NCBI GenBank assembly: GCA_017506865.1
Contig: JAFCMP010000468.1
Span: 186,001 to 250,000 of the forward strand
Source: Tribonema minus
Lineage: Eukaryota > Sar > Xanthophyceae > Tribonematales > Tribonemataceae
Direction of reading: 5' to 3'
Length of the DNA: 64,000 nt
Shown here: in pieces, positions 54,101-64,000 of the stretch
How positions within the stretch are numbered: position 1 is the first letter of the stretch
Layout of the letters: each line of letters starts with the position of its first letter
Notes under the pieces: generated by a model
What the model was told of the DNA's origin: nothing
Databases searched by the model: none
What the model saw: only the letters and a program-made list of their open reading frames with translations
Made by a program: the position numbers and the translations under genes

Positions 54101-56967
54101 TGAACTTTCAAGCTTACCCCCGGCGTCACCACTATTGTGTATCCGCACCAAGTGCCCCGTCCCCTCACTGCAGGTTAGTAGTGTCTAAACAGGTGATGGC
54201 GACAGTTCCTGCTTTGCGCAGAACCGCGATATGCCTGTTGATACAACAGTGAAATCAGGCCAAACACTGTGAAGTACGTAAATATTCGAGTACGCGTATG
54301 GCAACGTTCACTTTGACGGCTGTTCTTTGACGCTCCGATGCCGCGGCGATTGGGTGTCGGGACCCAGCAACATCGCGCACCTTTGCCGCCCGGTTGATGT
54401 CCGACCGGTGCAGGAACCCATGGCACGGGCACAGCTTGAAGCAAACATGACAATATAAACCATGAGAAATCAAGGTTCAGTTGCTTTATGTCATGTTCTG
54501 ATGCCGCGACAATTGAGTTCCAGGACCCAGCAACATCGCGCACCTTTGCCGCGCGGTTGATGTCCGACCGGTACAGTATGCCTACTAATGCAATCGCAAA
54601 TTCAAAGCAAACACTTCGAAATACGTACTTGGATACAAATAAGACTCCGTTACTTTCGCTTGCTGGATAGGATGCTCCAAAACCGCGGCAATTGAGTGTC
54701 GGGATTTTGCAACGCCGTACCTTTGCCGCGCGGTTGATGTCCGACCGGTGCAGGAACCCATGGCACGGGCACAGCTTTCCCCCCGCGCCCCTGCGCGATA
54801 CGCCGCAGTCCAGGAACGCCGCGTACGGGCTCACGTCCACCACGCTCCCAATGAGCCGCTGCACAGGATCGCAACGTAAACACGCCAGGAGTTGAATTTC
54901 AAGTTGACGTGAACACACACTGGGAGAGTTTAAGCTGAACTTGAACTGTGCATTGTGAAGGACGCTACGCGACACGCCGCAGTCCAGGAACGCCGCGTAC
55001 GGGCTCACGTCCACCACGCTACCGATGAGCCGCTGAGCAGGATGATGAAGTGAACACACCGGGGGTTGAAGTTGAAGTTAGACCGCGCGGTTGAAGGACG
55101 CTACCGTGCGTGGGAGACGTGAGACGCGCGGAGTTAAACACTCATCAGATAAGTGTAAATCACTACCTACAGTCCTTAGCTGCGCGACATGAGCCGCTGC
55201 GCAGGATAACGACGCGAACACGCCGGGGGTTGATGTTGAATACACACCGTGCTATTGTGTGTGGGAGGCGTGAGACGCGCGCAGTTGAACATTCATCAGA
55301 AAATTGCACATCATTGACATCCGTAGGACAGCGGCCGTCTTTCAAACGAAGGACGTAATGAGTTGAATTTTGACAACGAGGTGAAGGGTCGGACCAGCGC
55401 GGTGGCATTCGTTACGCACAGCGCGTCTGAGACCATGCGTGTGTGCTATGTTAGAGGATCCGATGGCTAGCAGGCAGCGCCGCAACATGTCACGCCTTCA
55501 CAGATCACAACTCAAAATCTACGTTCCTTTCTTACCAGGCGCGGTGCCTTCACTAAGTACATTCCAGCACCTATATCTGAAGCAGTAGGTACTGTTTGGG
55601 GTATTTCCACAATAACTCAAAGCAGGCAGTTCTCAGCATACTTCAAAAGGCTCATGTCAGGGTGTTTCCGCAGAGTACTTCACAGTCAGTGTTGTCCAGA
55701 GTCGGCATCAATGCTAGCAACCCCATGTGCAACCAGCCGCACACGTGCTGACAACTGCCACATTTTGAGCTACCATACGAATGCACTTCAAAATTTAGGT
55801 TGCAGCACACAAAAAAAATTGCATAGCCACAAGGTACCGCAAGGACATCATGCTGTGTTCCCGAGTGAAACTGCAGTAATGCAGTTTTTTTATGCAAATA
55901 ACCCGTGAAGCTGCTCTCTGCAGGGTGCGCTGATGGTGTTATGCTCACTTCACCATAGAGTCGATACAGTGTGTTGACGTGCAGAGGCGCGACACCAACA
56001 AACAAGCATTGCAACCAGCCTGCAACACAGATGCAGCGCATTTATCGAAACATTGGTAAATTCAAGGTGATTCGCGTACCGCCTTAACTTCAAACCAGAA
56101 GGCACGTCCACAACTTGTACTTCATCAGCATCATTTCACCAGGGAGGGCGAGGGCAAAGGTGAAACGTGTACTGGAGTACTTCAACACACCTCTTTTACC
56201 TAAGGTTCCACTATGATTGTGGGCATTGCCTGCACATGTACCACTGTCGCCTGGCATCAAGCGCGAAACTGTGGCGCGCCACAGTTAGTACTTCAGCTCT
56301 GTCGCTGCAATCTAACGCGCTTCTTGGTGGTCAGCAGCGCCAGTCGTCGATACAATGGGGTCACGCAAGACAACAAGCGTGACCTACAAGCTGTAAACAC
56401 TGGTAAATTGCTGTTGTGGAAGCGCAGCAATATGCGCGAGGCGGGAACTGCAAAAGACTTAGTGCAGGGGTCACGTAATTCGTGATCACGCGCGGCTCTG
56501 GCGCTGTCATCTCTTTTTCACAATAGTAGGGACCGCAGCTAGGCTACAGATTGCGTGTGCACAATATCTCAGTTAATCAGCTGCGAATTGTTCTATTCAT
56601 GGCATGCCGGGGTCGCCGCACACCGCACCGCCACAGAAACGTCAACATCAACGTGGCTGCTCACCTGGCCTGTTTTCAGCTCGCTTAATGGCACGAGTAC
56701 GCGCCCCTCCCCTTGATGAGCGGCATCCTGCTGTTGCTGCTGCTCGCCCTCCTCTGCTGCCGGCTCTGCTGCTTCCAAGCTGCTGCGCTCCGCCAGTGAG
56801 TCATCGGTTTGCTGCAGCACAAGAGTGGCTGCCAGTGGCCGCCTGACGCCTCGTCTCAAGCTGCTGCTGCCGCTGCACCGCAGCGCCGGCTGCACGAAGG
56901 CCCTCGCGCAGGGCCCGCAGCAGCTCGCCGCCACCGCCACTGCCACCAGCGCTCCTCTTCGCACCAT
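51115..56967 (-). CDS. Plastid-targeted S1 RNA-binding domain protein, 6 exons, 311 aa
   Basis: Exons in reading order: 56967-56665, 54858-54721, 53608-53492, 52782-52678, 52293-52198, 51291-51115. Every exon is a multiple of three and every intron is phase 0. The first 30 residues form a signal peptide ending in CARAFVQPALR. The Phe after the Ala-rich cleavage site is the ASAFAP-type mark of import into a red-derived complex plastid. After an acidic, Gln-rich linker, LSELKTGQ-RLIGSVVDVSPYAAFLDCG opens an S1 domain that continues through HRSDINRAAK and GSHVSVYVKDVF. A charged linker (QKKREATTIARRSRRDATST) precedes a second S1-like part: VVGVINKVTEKGLLVDV, ending QSVRGRVVSAADKDGQAKLR. It ends with a polyserine tail. 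Ribosomal S1-like or translation-factor work on plastid RNA is the likely role. Confidence 0.87.
51295..51381 (+). repeat. Two 44-bp direct repeats with internal palindromes
   Basis: The text gataatagaaggggacacag then tgagacaactgtgtgtcattgtac is repeated as gataatagcaggggacgcag then tgcgacaactgcgtgccattgac. Each unit holds a short inverted repeat (cacagtgagacaactgtg), kept in the second by compensating changes (cgcagtgcgacaactgcg). It lies immediately upstream of the acceptor of the last S1 exon. Confidence 0.85.
53370..53412 (-). repeat. Decayed copy of S1 gene exon 3 3' edge
   Basis: The text gcttaccttctcgcgcgtaa then aagcggagtcgagcg repeats the real end and donor at 53486-53520 (gctcaccttcttgcgcgtga then tggcggggtc). 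Intron text with tgaaac-cggcacgg-type sequence is duplicated also. Confidence 0.82.
53952..53990. repeat. Head-to-head telomere-like tract
   Basis: About three ttaggg units turn into ccctaa units after one short break (agggctaaccctaacccc). It lies in the intron between exons 2 and 3 of the S1 gene. Confidence 0.88.
54352..54585 (-). repeat. Two copies of S1 gene exon 2 3' edge
   Basis: The real edge encodes HRSDINRAAK with its donor (54716-54760). Copies at 54375-54440 and 54535-54585 keep cacctttgccgc-cggttgatg then tccgaccggt, reading FLHRSDINRAAKV with the frame open. Both lie beyond the true donor, at a period of about 160-180 bp. Confidence 0.9.
54966..55330 (-). repeat. Copies of S1 gene exon 2 5' edge
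   Basis: The text cgacacgccgcagtccagga then acgccgcgtacgggctcacg at 54970 repeats 54800-54850, with LIGSVVDVSPYAAFLDCGVS intact. A short remnant (gagccgctgcgcaggat) is at 55190. Intron text (gaagtgaacacaccgggggt then tgaagttg, gggaggcgtgagacgcgcg) is repeated in each unit of about 170 bp. Confidence 0.88.
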
Positions 56968-57060
56968 CTTGATTGGACGCTTTTGTTAATTTTACACGGC
57001 TGCCAAACTTCAAATCGGCACTTTAAGGTTTGGGAATCACATGTTTGGGGCGAGACGGCA
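56968..57060. promoter_or_regulatory. 93-bp divergent promoter between two plastid-protein genes
   Basis: Two start codons point outward with only 93 bp between them, so both 5' untranslated regions and a shared core promoter must fit here or reach into the coding ends. The sequence is AT-richer than its flanks (ttgttaattttacacggctg) and contains one cttcaaatc stretch. Shared control of two plastid-targeted genes is an inference from this arrangement. Confidence 0.65.
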
Positions 57061-60000
57061 ATGCGACGAGCGGCGAGGGCGTGTGGAGCGGCTGCTGCCC
57101 TGGTGGCACTCGATCCCTGCGCGGCTTTTATATGCAGCAGCGGGCGGCCTGTGACCAAGTCCAGCGAGTGCAAGTTGACATGCACAACCATCAGGGCAGG
57201 CATGAGGCGACCTTGGAGCGCTACTGTGGCAATCAGGTGCGTGTGAGCAATTGAACTTCTTATCGTTTTCAACGTGGTACGTATTGAAATGCTTGGCGGC
57301 CGAGATTTTCTTTCGTGCAGTCGAGATTTTCTTGGAGGAGCATGATGAGGTTGTGGGAATCTTCATTCTTGGGCTACGCCGTCCTCCAAAACACAGGCCG
57401 CGCATGTATACCGCCCGTTTGGAAGATTTGCGTCCGATCGCACGCTCTCTCTGGGGCGGTGCATTCAAGTCGCGCTGCGAATCAGGCCCTAGCGCTCGCT
57501 GCCCAAGAAATGCATTTAGCCTTGGCAAACACATCGCTTTCTGTGGCGACGTTATGCGGTGCAATGACATTGTGAAGCGATTGGGTCTGGCACTCTAGTG
57601 CTTGAGGTAGTATGGAGCTTGTAGTACACTGATGATGTCCTGCAGATGATTATGTCCTGGTGATAAAGCGCAAGTTGTAGGCACCGCCCAGGGTAATCCG
57701 ACACCGCAACGATCAACGCTCCGCATGCAATGAGAGCTCCTCTTTCGGGGTCGTGAATAGTCTGAGCGTCGCTGCATCGGCGTGCAGGTCCAGCGCCACG
57801 GACGCGGCGGAGGGCACGGACGACATCGTGTCATGAATAACCTGAGCAGAATAAACTGCTTGTGTCATGAGTAAATGAACTGAGCATCGCTGCAGCGGCG
57901 GTGCACAGGTCCAGCACCACAGACGCGACAGCGGGCACGGACGACATCGTGTCATGGACAAGCTGAGCAGACTAAACTGATGTGTGTCATGAATAAACTC
58001 AGTTTGAGCAGAATGAACCGAGCATCGCTGCATCGGCGGCGCACAGGTCCAGCGCCACGGACGCGGCGGAGGGCACGGCGGACGACATTGACCTCACCGA
58101 CGACGAGGACGTGGCCAGCATACGCCTGCGCCTGCTGCGCCAGTCGCCCGGCAACGACGGCTCTGACCCCCTGGAGAACGTCGTCCTGGAGGAGGACAGC
58201 GAGCAGGTGCGCTTTTCTCGACGCTTGATTCATATGTGCTACTGCTATTTTTCAATCATCATAGAATGTATTGCAGTTGGCTGCGCCTGCTGCGCCAGTC
58301 GCCCCGCAACGACGGCTCCGACCCCCTGGAGAACGTCGTGCTGGAGGAGGACAGCAAGCAGGTGCTTTGCTCTCGACGAACGTGCGCAGCCAGTCGTTCG
58401 ACAATGACGGCTCCTGACCTCCGCAACAACATCACTCCACAGGAGGAATATTGGCAGGAACGCTATTTGCCACATCTCTGACTTGTGGGGGTCGTGTCTA
58501 CAACTCAAAACTGTGACAAACTGTGACCAAGTACTGCCAGCATCAGGGCAAGGTTGCCGCGGCAACAATCCAGCAGCGATGACGTGGATGCTACGAGTGC
58601 AGTGAAGGAGAGCAGTCGCCGCGGCAACAATCCAGCAGCGATGACGTGGATGCTACAAGTGCAGTGAAGGAGAGCAGTCGCGGTTGGGCACACTACCGTG
58701 ACCACCTCGCCCATGCATGATGGGGTTGAAGTTTGTCATCATGTTATAGCCTGGCCCCGTCCCCAGCCCTCACACAGCCCCCCCCTGACACCATTGCAGA
58801 TGGCGCAGCTGGCGGAGAAGCTGCGCGACACCATGATGCTGCGCGCACAGGAGAGCGGCGAGAACACGCTGAGCAGCTTCCTGGACGATGAGCTCAATCG
58901 CGGCGAGGAGGAGCTGCGCTCGCTCGCGCAGGACCTCGTGTCGAAAGACGGGGCACCCGGGGAGCAGTTTTTTGCTGAGGCGTTCAGGTGAGGTCGTGTA
59001 TCACTTCACCCGATAATGATTTGACCATGTGTTGGAGGTGTTGAGCGGGGAGAATGGGGGCTGTGCTTGCTGGCGCAGGCCCTCGTGTCCAAGGACGGGG
59101 GGGCTGGGGAGCAGTTCTTTGCTGAGGCATGCAGGCGACGTTGTTGTTGCGCATTTTGTGAGGTCGCCGTCGCGCATCTCTTGTTTTCTGAAACTTCTTG
59201 ACCTGACAATGACTTTCTATAAATACTTGGAAGTAAGTTGTTGAGCGGGGAGCAGAGGCCGTTCTTGCTGGCGCAGGTTTGGCGTGTGCCAGCACTGCAA
59301 GAGCGGCACGTGCGAGGAGTCTGAGCGGGGCACAGCTGCGCATTGGCAGGAAATGCGCTGTCGCACTGTAGAATTAGCGGCACTTCACTCTGCTGACTTG
59401 TGGGGCTAATGTTGTGGTGTGATTACCGCATGTCAGTGCTCAATTGTCTTGTAGTTGAAGTTGCTGTTCACTTCCATGTACCTGGCCGAAAACCTCACAG
59501 TCATACTTCAGATTCCACACCGTGACACGCCGGCTCCTTGAGGTGGATGCTGCATCTGGTTTGTGACAGCGCCAGCGGCAACAGGTGCGAGCATGACATC
59601 AAAAGCGATGCCATGTCATATGGTCACTGTTTGGGTTTCACATCAGTACTTGAACAGAGCTCAAAACGCCACAAACATGCATGTATGCTTTGATCCTCCT
59701 GCAACTTCAACTTGACTTGCAGCTCCGCGTACGAGGAGCAGACGGAGAAGATGCTGGGCCAGTATGAGTCCAAGGCGGGGAAGATCATGCAGCGCGTGGA
59801 GAGGGAGAAGGTCAGAGCACCGTATGTACATTATTGCTTTGAGTTGGCAGCACAGCGCGTACCAGCTAGGGGTGACAATAGTGTAGCTGGCTGGGACAAA
59901 GATTATGCCCCGTAATTTAGGTAACAGATGGCCTTTGAGGCGGCAGTACCGTGCGCTGGCGTGCCTCGAGCCTGGCCCGGGCCCTAACCTCGAAGCAGAC

Positions 60001-61375
60001 GGTTTCTCAATGTTACGTGCCTTGGAAGTGACTGCAGTCGTGGAGATTGAGCTGCAAGGAGCGGCAGCGGATATGGTGAATCTGCAGAGTGACGCAAATA
60101 TGCCCACGTAGCTGCCTGCCCCCCCCCCCCTCCCCATGCTCCCCGGCATCATCATCAAGTGCGAGGAGTCACATCATGAAGTGCGGGGGCACGTATCCTC
60201 TGCTCAGAGCTTGAGGTGGCAGCTAACGGGCACTGCGCCATATGAGTGGGGGAGGGGTTTATGAGACTGTTGTCATCACAGTGAGCCACAGCGTGAGGCG
60301 GATACCATCGCGTGACGTGATGTCACCATGCGCTTGCGTCTTGTCTCATGAAGTGCCCGTTGCACACAGCATATTACTCCTTGGTGAGTGCGGACATCAA
60401 TGTGCACTAGGCATTCGTCGCTACCCCTCAGTCTAGCACGTATCGAGACTGGCCCTCCTGACTGCTGTTACACCCCTCACACCTGAATGCTGAAGGGGGG
60501 GGTACATACAGAACATCCTGATCTGTTCTTCGCGACGCCATGAACGGCACCTCCCTTCGTGTGAACGGCCAAACTGAAAGCGTTGTGCTCAAAATGGACG
60601 CGCGCAGGCCAACCTGGAGCGAGAGGTGGAGAACATGAAGGACCTCCAGGCGAGCGTGGAGAAGGACTGGGTCTTCCAGCTGCAGTCGTTCCCTACCAAG
60701 GGCGTCGTGAAGCAGAGCGCGCTCGTCTCGGCGATACTGCTGGCCAACCAGGTGCGCGTCTGCATCGCTGCGCACTTGATTCCGTCAACTGTCATGCGAT
60801 AGGTGCGATGCAGTGCTTCACGAATTGGCACTTGGTGGGGAGTTCTGTGCGCGCCAAAGTCTCTGCACACCACCTACTGCAGCTGTTGCAACTTGCACAG
60901 CCCTGATGCCCTGTCAGTGGCTAGAGTTTCGGCGAACTGTACCCCGAGTGCAGTCGTTGGCGTAGGTGCTGCCCGGTTCTCAAGTGGTCCGGAATGCTTT
61001 CCCTTGCTCATCACACGCTCATCACTTGCTGTTTTCATTGGGCGTCAATGATGGCGAAGGTGCAGTGCAGCAAGAGCGCCCCCCCCCCCCCCCCCCCCTT
61101 CCCCCCCCTCGCGCGCGCGCGCCACCAGCACAACTCAACATCGCAACGCATCAGGGATGCATCGATTTTGACAGTCTTCCTAGGGCCCTGCCAGAGCACT
61201 CAAACGCGCCTCAGCCGCACCGCCCCGCACCCCCCCCCCCCCCCCCCGCTCCCCATCCCAGGCCGCGTACCAGGCGCTTCTGATTGTGGAGCGGCGCGGC
61301 GGCGAGCCCGTCACGGCGGCGCTTGAGCTGGCGCTGGTGGCGGCAGCGCTCTACTTCTACGGCCTGCGCTTGTAG
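57061..61375 (+). CDS. Plastid-targeted protein with coiled-coil and C-terminal membrane helix, 6 exons, 289 aa
   Basis: Exons: 57061-57236, 58047-58206, 58800-58987, 59723-59810, 60608-60751, 61262-61375; 870 nt with all phases in agreement. The presequence MRRAARACGAAAALVALDPC runs into AAFICSSGRP, a signal peptide with an ASAFAP-like Phe, so import into a complex plastid is expected. Then come an acidic stretch (DDIDLTDDEDVASIRLRLLR), a helical part beginning MAQLAEKLRDTMMLRAQESG, a likely coiled coil (EEQTEKMLGQYESKAGKIMQ, then ANLEREVENMKDLQASVEKD), the segment FQLQSFPTKGVVKQSALVSA, and a last hydrophobic helix (ALELALVAAALYFYGL) just before the stop. I do not recognise the family. A thylakoid or envelope anchor with a stromal coiled coil is a fair guess. 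It is head to head with the S1 gene. Confidence 0.82.
57773..57955 (+). repeat. Two copies of exon 2 5' edge (plastid membrane-protein gene)
   Basis: The acceptor and exon start (cacaggtccagcgccacgga then cgcggcggagggcacgg, real at 58041) recur at 57785 and 57905. Units of about 125 bp also carry gacgacatcgtgtcatg and gaataa-ctgagcagaataaact intron text. Confidence 0.9.
58275..58425 (+). repeat. Copies of exon 2 3' edge (plastid membrane-protein gene)
   Basis: The text ctgcgcctgctgcgccagtc through gagaacgtcgtgctggagga to agcaagcaggtg at 58279-58362 repeats the true exon end at 58124-58206 with the frame intact (LRLLRQSP, DPLENVVLEEDSKQ). A weak trace follows at 58388-58420. Confidence 0.9.
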
Positions 61376-62914
61376 TGCCGCCACTGCACCAGAGTGCAAG
61401 GCGCCAGCAGCAGTAGCAGCGCGCATGCGTAGCCGCCGCTTCGGGCGTGGCATGCGCGCTCCTCGCATCGGCAGCAGTTGCGCCGCGGAGGCAGCGGCGG
61501 CGGTGGCAGGCAGCGGCGGCGGTAGCGGCGGCGGCGGTGCTCCGTGCTGCCGCAGACGCAGCCAAGGCGGCGGCAGCGGCGACGGCAGCGGCGGCGGCAA
61601 CGCTCTCTGCTGTCGGCATCCTGTTTCGGCATTTGCATTGCAGCAGTGCTCAGCGCATGGCAGCGCTGCTCAGCCACCACCAGTGGTGGTCGATTTGGAG
61701 GAGCTCAAGTTGCAGTTGCGAGTGACAGCGTGCGGCGACGTGAGCGATCTGCCCACGTGCATGCAGTTGGCGCGTAGGGCGCAGCTGTGTTCGCACTCAG
61801 ATTGGGTGCAGCACGGCCAGACGCAGCGTTGCTCGTGTGGCGCGAGTGCAGCCGCCGTCGGTGGTGCAAGACCTCGCCCTACTGTGGTGTACGCTGTGCC
61901 AGAGCGCTGCGACCTATGGTTAAAGTATCAATATTCAAGTTTCCCTCCAGCCTACCCTTGACATCAACTCCCAGCGGCATTGGCGTGCAGTAGGTAGTTG
62001 AACATTGTGTGCTACAGGCAAGCTTAAAAAGGTGCAGCGATGTTCACGACGAAACAGAGAATAGAAGCCATGTCAAGACTGAGGTCAAATCCTTCCTGCT
62101 GCTGTTGTTGCCCTCTGATGTCATCCGATGATGAGGAGCAGACATGTTGGCGTTCTAGTGTAAATGCACGGTTGTGGTACTGGGGTGTACTTGCGGAGCA
62201 TACATTTCAGCGAACAACGAGAACTGCACTGCCGTAAGGTCACAAGTGGGACTTTACCCCAAGGTGTCACAGCCAAGCAGATGGCTCAGGCAGTTTGAGT
62301 CAGATACTCAGGCACTATACTTCATAGACGCAAACCTTGGGGATAAGCACTCAAAAGCAACCATAAGCAGGCATGAACCATTTACGCATTGAAGCATCAA
62401 AATTCACTATTGCTGTCTCTCACATTGTGATTTGACTCACCACAAAAGTTCCACGTTGTCCAGACACACACTGGTGTTGTAGCACATGCAACCCAAGCGA
62501 ACATGTTGCAGGCATCAATAATCCGCAAAATATTGTCCCGAACTTGACCAACGCGAATGCATATGGAACGAGCACTGCAACAAGGGCATGAAATGAGGGA
62601 ATCACATGCGCAAGACATCAACAAAGCAGCGGCTGCAGACAAAAGCAACAAGGGAATACAAGACCTGGTAACGCAAATAACTGTGTGAGAATGTGCTTTC
62701 ATTCATGTATGTGGCAATCGCGGTCAACGGTGCCTGCATACAGCACCGCTTGAAGCGACTCAATAGTCCGTGTGTGAAAGCCGTCATTCAAACGTCAAGG
62801 CACTTGATGGCACATGCTTGACCTTGAAGACTACTATTAGTACACGGGTTGCGAAAGAAACCAAGCGCATCCATCAACAGCATTTAACACACTGTGGCGT
62901 GCTGCCGCAAATCC
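61376..62914. other. No supported gene; low-complexity then AT-richer DNA
   Basis: 61480-61610 is a cggcggcag-type trinucleotide tract that creates long spurious frames. From about 61980 on, composition is more balanced. A short plus frame at 62040-62237 (start MFTTKQRIEAM) has a five-Cys run and no domain; I leave it uncalled. Confidence 0.5.
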
Positions 62915-63705
62915 CTCAGCTGCTCTCGCCACTCAATGATGAGACAACTCAAGGGATTGCCTTTAACCACTGTACAATTGCTCTAGCCCCAAGCGGAAGC
63001 AGGGGTAACAATCTTGTGGTCTGGTGCCCACAGCAGGAATATACCAGCCATGTGCCAAAAGCTGCTCTGGCGCAACATGCATGCTAGGCGAAAGGGTCAA
63101 CAGCTAGTGATGCTCAAGTCGCTTCACACAGCCGCTCTCCCCCCTTCACCTCACACACAAAGAAGCGTAACAACTGGTGGCGCCGTCTGCAGAATGCTCT
63201 AGCGCCGCTCGAATGCGCAGTGAAGGGACAACTAAAATGTGCAGTGGCATTATCATCACTTGAGCTGATCTCCCCCCTATTGTCGAAAGACACTCATGCA
63301 GCGTAACAGCAACAGCATGAACCACCTGCTCTCGCGCCCATCGGAGCTCAGCAAAGAGGTTGACAGATGTGGTTGGATAGTACCCATGCCACAAAGCTGC
63401 TCTCCCCTCTCCTCTGAAAACCTCCAGGCGTAACAGGCTGACCAAGCAAAGCTGCTCTGGCGCCGCACAAGTGCCACCGACAGGGTTAACAACTGCAAAG
63501 CAATGAGGCAAGCACTACACACAGCTGCTCATACCCAATCACTTGGCACACAAGAGCGTAACAGCTGCAGGCTCGGCTTGGCTTGCGGGTGGAACTGCTC
63601 TAGCGTCTTCGGGGAGGAGACGTAACAGCTCTTGTACCCGTGGTGCGCTGCTGTGCACGAAGCTGCTCTTGCCCCTTGTGAAAGAAGGGGTAACAACTAG
63701 CGTGC
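62915..63705. repeat. Degenerate array with CTGCTCT...GTAACAACT units
   Basis: About eleven units of 40-50 bp, each opening agctgctct-x-gcgc and closing a-g-ggtaacaactg, are spaced on average about 70 bp apart (openings near 62920, 62976, 63060, 63131, 63194, 63322, 63395, 63448, 63524, 63593 and 63660). The middles are variable, so this is not a simple satellite. Possible nature: decayed exon-edge copies of a gene beyond the window, or an independent minisatellite. Confidence 0.65.
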
Positions 63706-64000
63706 AGGGCATGATGGTAGGCGTGCTGCTGGTTGCTGGCTTGCAAGCTTGCTTGGTGGCGTGGTGCTCAACGAAGGCATCTGCACGAGCCGAGCGTCGG
63801 GGGAAGAGAAAAGAAAGCGCGATGAGTGATTTGTGATGCGTCAAGGATTGAGGTAGCTGTGACAGCATGCTGACAAGCATTAACGCTGCCGAGCATGTCG
63901 TTGAAGCAAAAGGCGCACGACACAAAACACCCAAAGTATCCACCCAAATAAAACTGGGCAGGATGGATCCGGGCAAATCTCTGAGCCGCACATCACCAGG
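63706..64000. other. Window end, nothing supported
   Basis: The last 295 bp hold no exon pattern I can defend. The minus frame across 63539-63991 is open but overlaps the repeat array and shows no domain. Confidence 0.4.

Noticed and set aside
61284-61961. 225-codon plus frame after the last gene
   Set aside because: It overlaps the true last exon in another frame and then reads a cggcag tract; Arg/Ser/Ala-rich without a domain.
62915-63705. CRISPR-like array
   Set aside because: Unit ends are only loosely alike, spacing is irregular, there are no cas genes, and the DNA is eukaryotic.

Overview
The window looks like nuclear DNA of a photosynthetic alga with a secondary red-type plastid, most likely a stramenopile. 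Three things point there: two genes begin with bipartite signal-plus-transit presequences that have a Phe just after the predicted cleavage site; there is a SKN1/KRE6-type GH16 transglycosylase with an EGF-like tail and a C-terminal membrane segment, as in algae that store chrysolaminarin or laminarin; and there is an F-box protein with the WAR-x-x-GCPW type of ankyrin-like repeat. A yellow-green or brown alga relative is my guess; the species cannot be read from the sequence. Genes are very intron-rich (6 to 16 exons, introns often 0.5-2 kb), and CCCTAA/TTAGGG telomere-like tracts are scattered inside introns.

Layout: (1) 983-14611, minus: KRE6-like 1,6-beta-glucan transglycosylase, 11 exons recognised. 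(2) 15446-34065, minus: a 16-exon gene of about 761 codons with one clear EF-hand, family not recognised. (3) 34386-47183, plus: RFT1, 13 exons that splice into one 584-aa frame; it is divergent from gene 2 across 320 bp. (4) 48713-49785, plus: single-exon F-box/ankyrin-like protein with one frame change. (5) 51115-56967, minus: plastid-targeted protein with S1-type RNA-binding domains, 6 exons all in phase 0. (6) 57061-61375, plus: plastid-targeted protein with a C-terminal membrane segment, 6 exons; genes 5 and 6 are head to head with only 93 bp between their start codons. The last 2.6 kb has no gene I can support but holds a degenerate repeat array.

The most unusual feature runs through all the spliced genes. 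Many exons are accompanied, inside the adjacent intron, by decayed tandem copies of that exon's own edge. Copies of the 3' edge (with the donor site) lie just downstream of the real exon; copies of the 5' edge (with the acceptor) lie just upstream. I count more than 20 such arrays with one to about eight copies each, and even the RFT1 stop-codon region has a copy. This looks like intron growth by repeated local tandem duplication across splice sites. Some copies keep intact frames and splice sites (notably a second EF-hand mini-exon and a 150-bp in-frame repeat after RFT1 exon 8), so alternative exons are possible. The introns also carry two short TIR elements, a 75-bp and a 150-bp dispersed repeat, and a 320-bp inverted pair of broken gene fragments.

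Functionally, genes 1 and 3 belong to secretory-pathway carbohydrate metabolism (storage or wall beta-glucan, and N-glycan precursor flipping at the ER). Genes 5 and 6 serve the plastid. All exon borders were placed by eye from GT/GC-AG sites, codon phase and family similarity.
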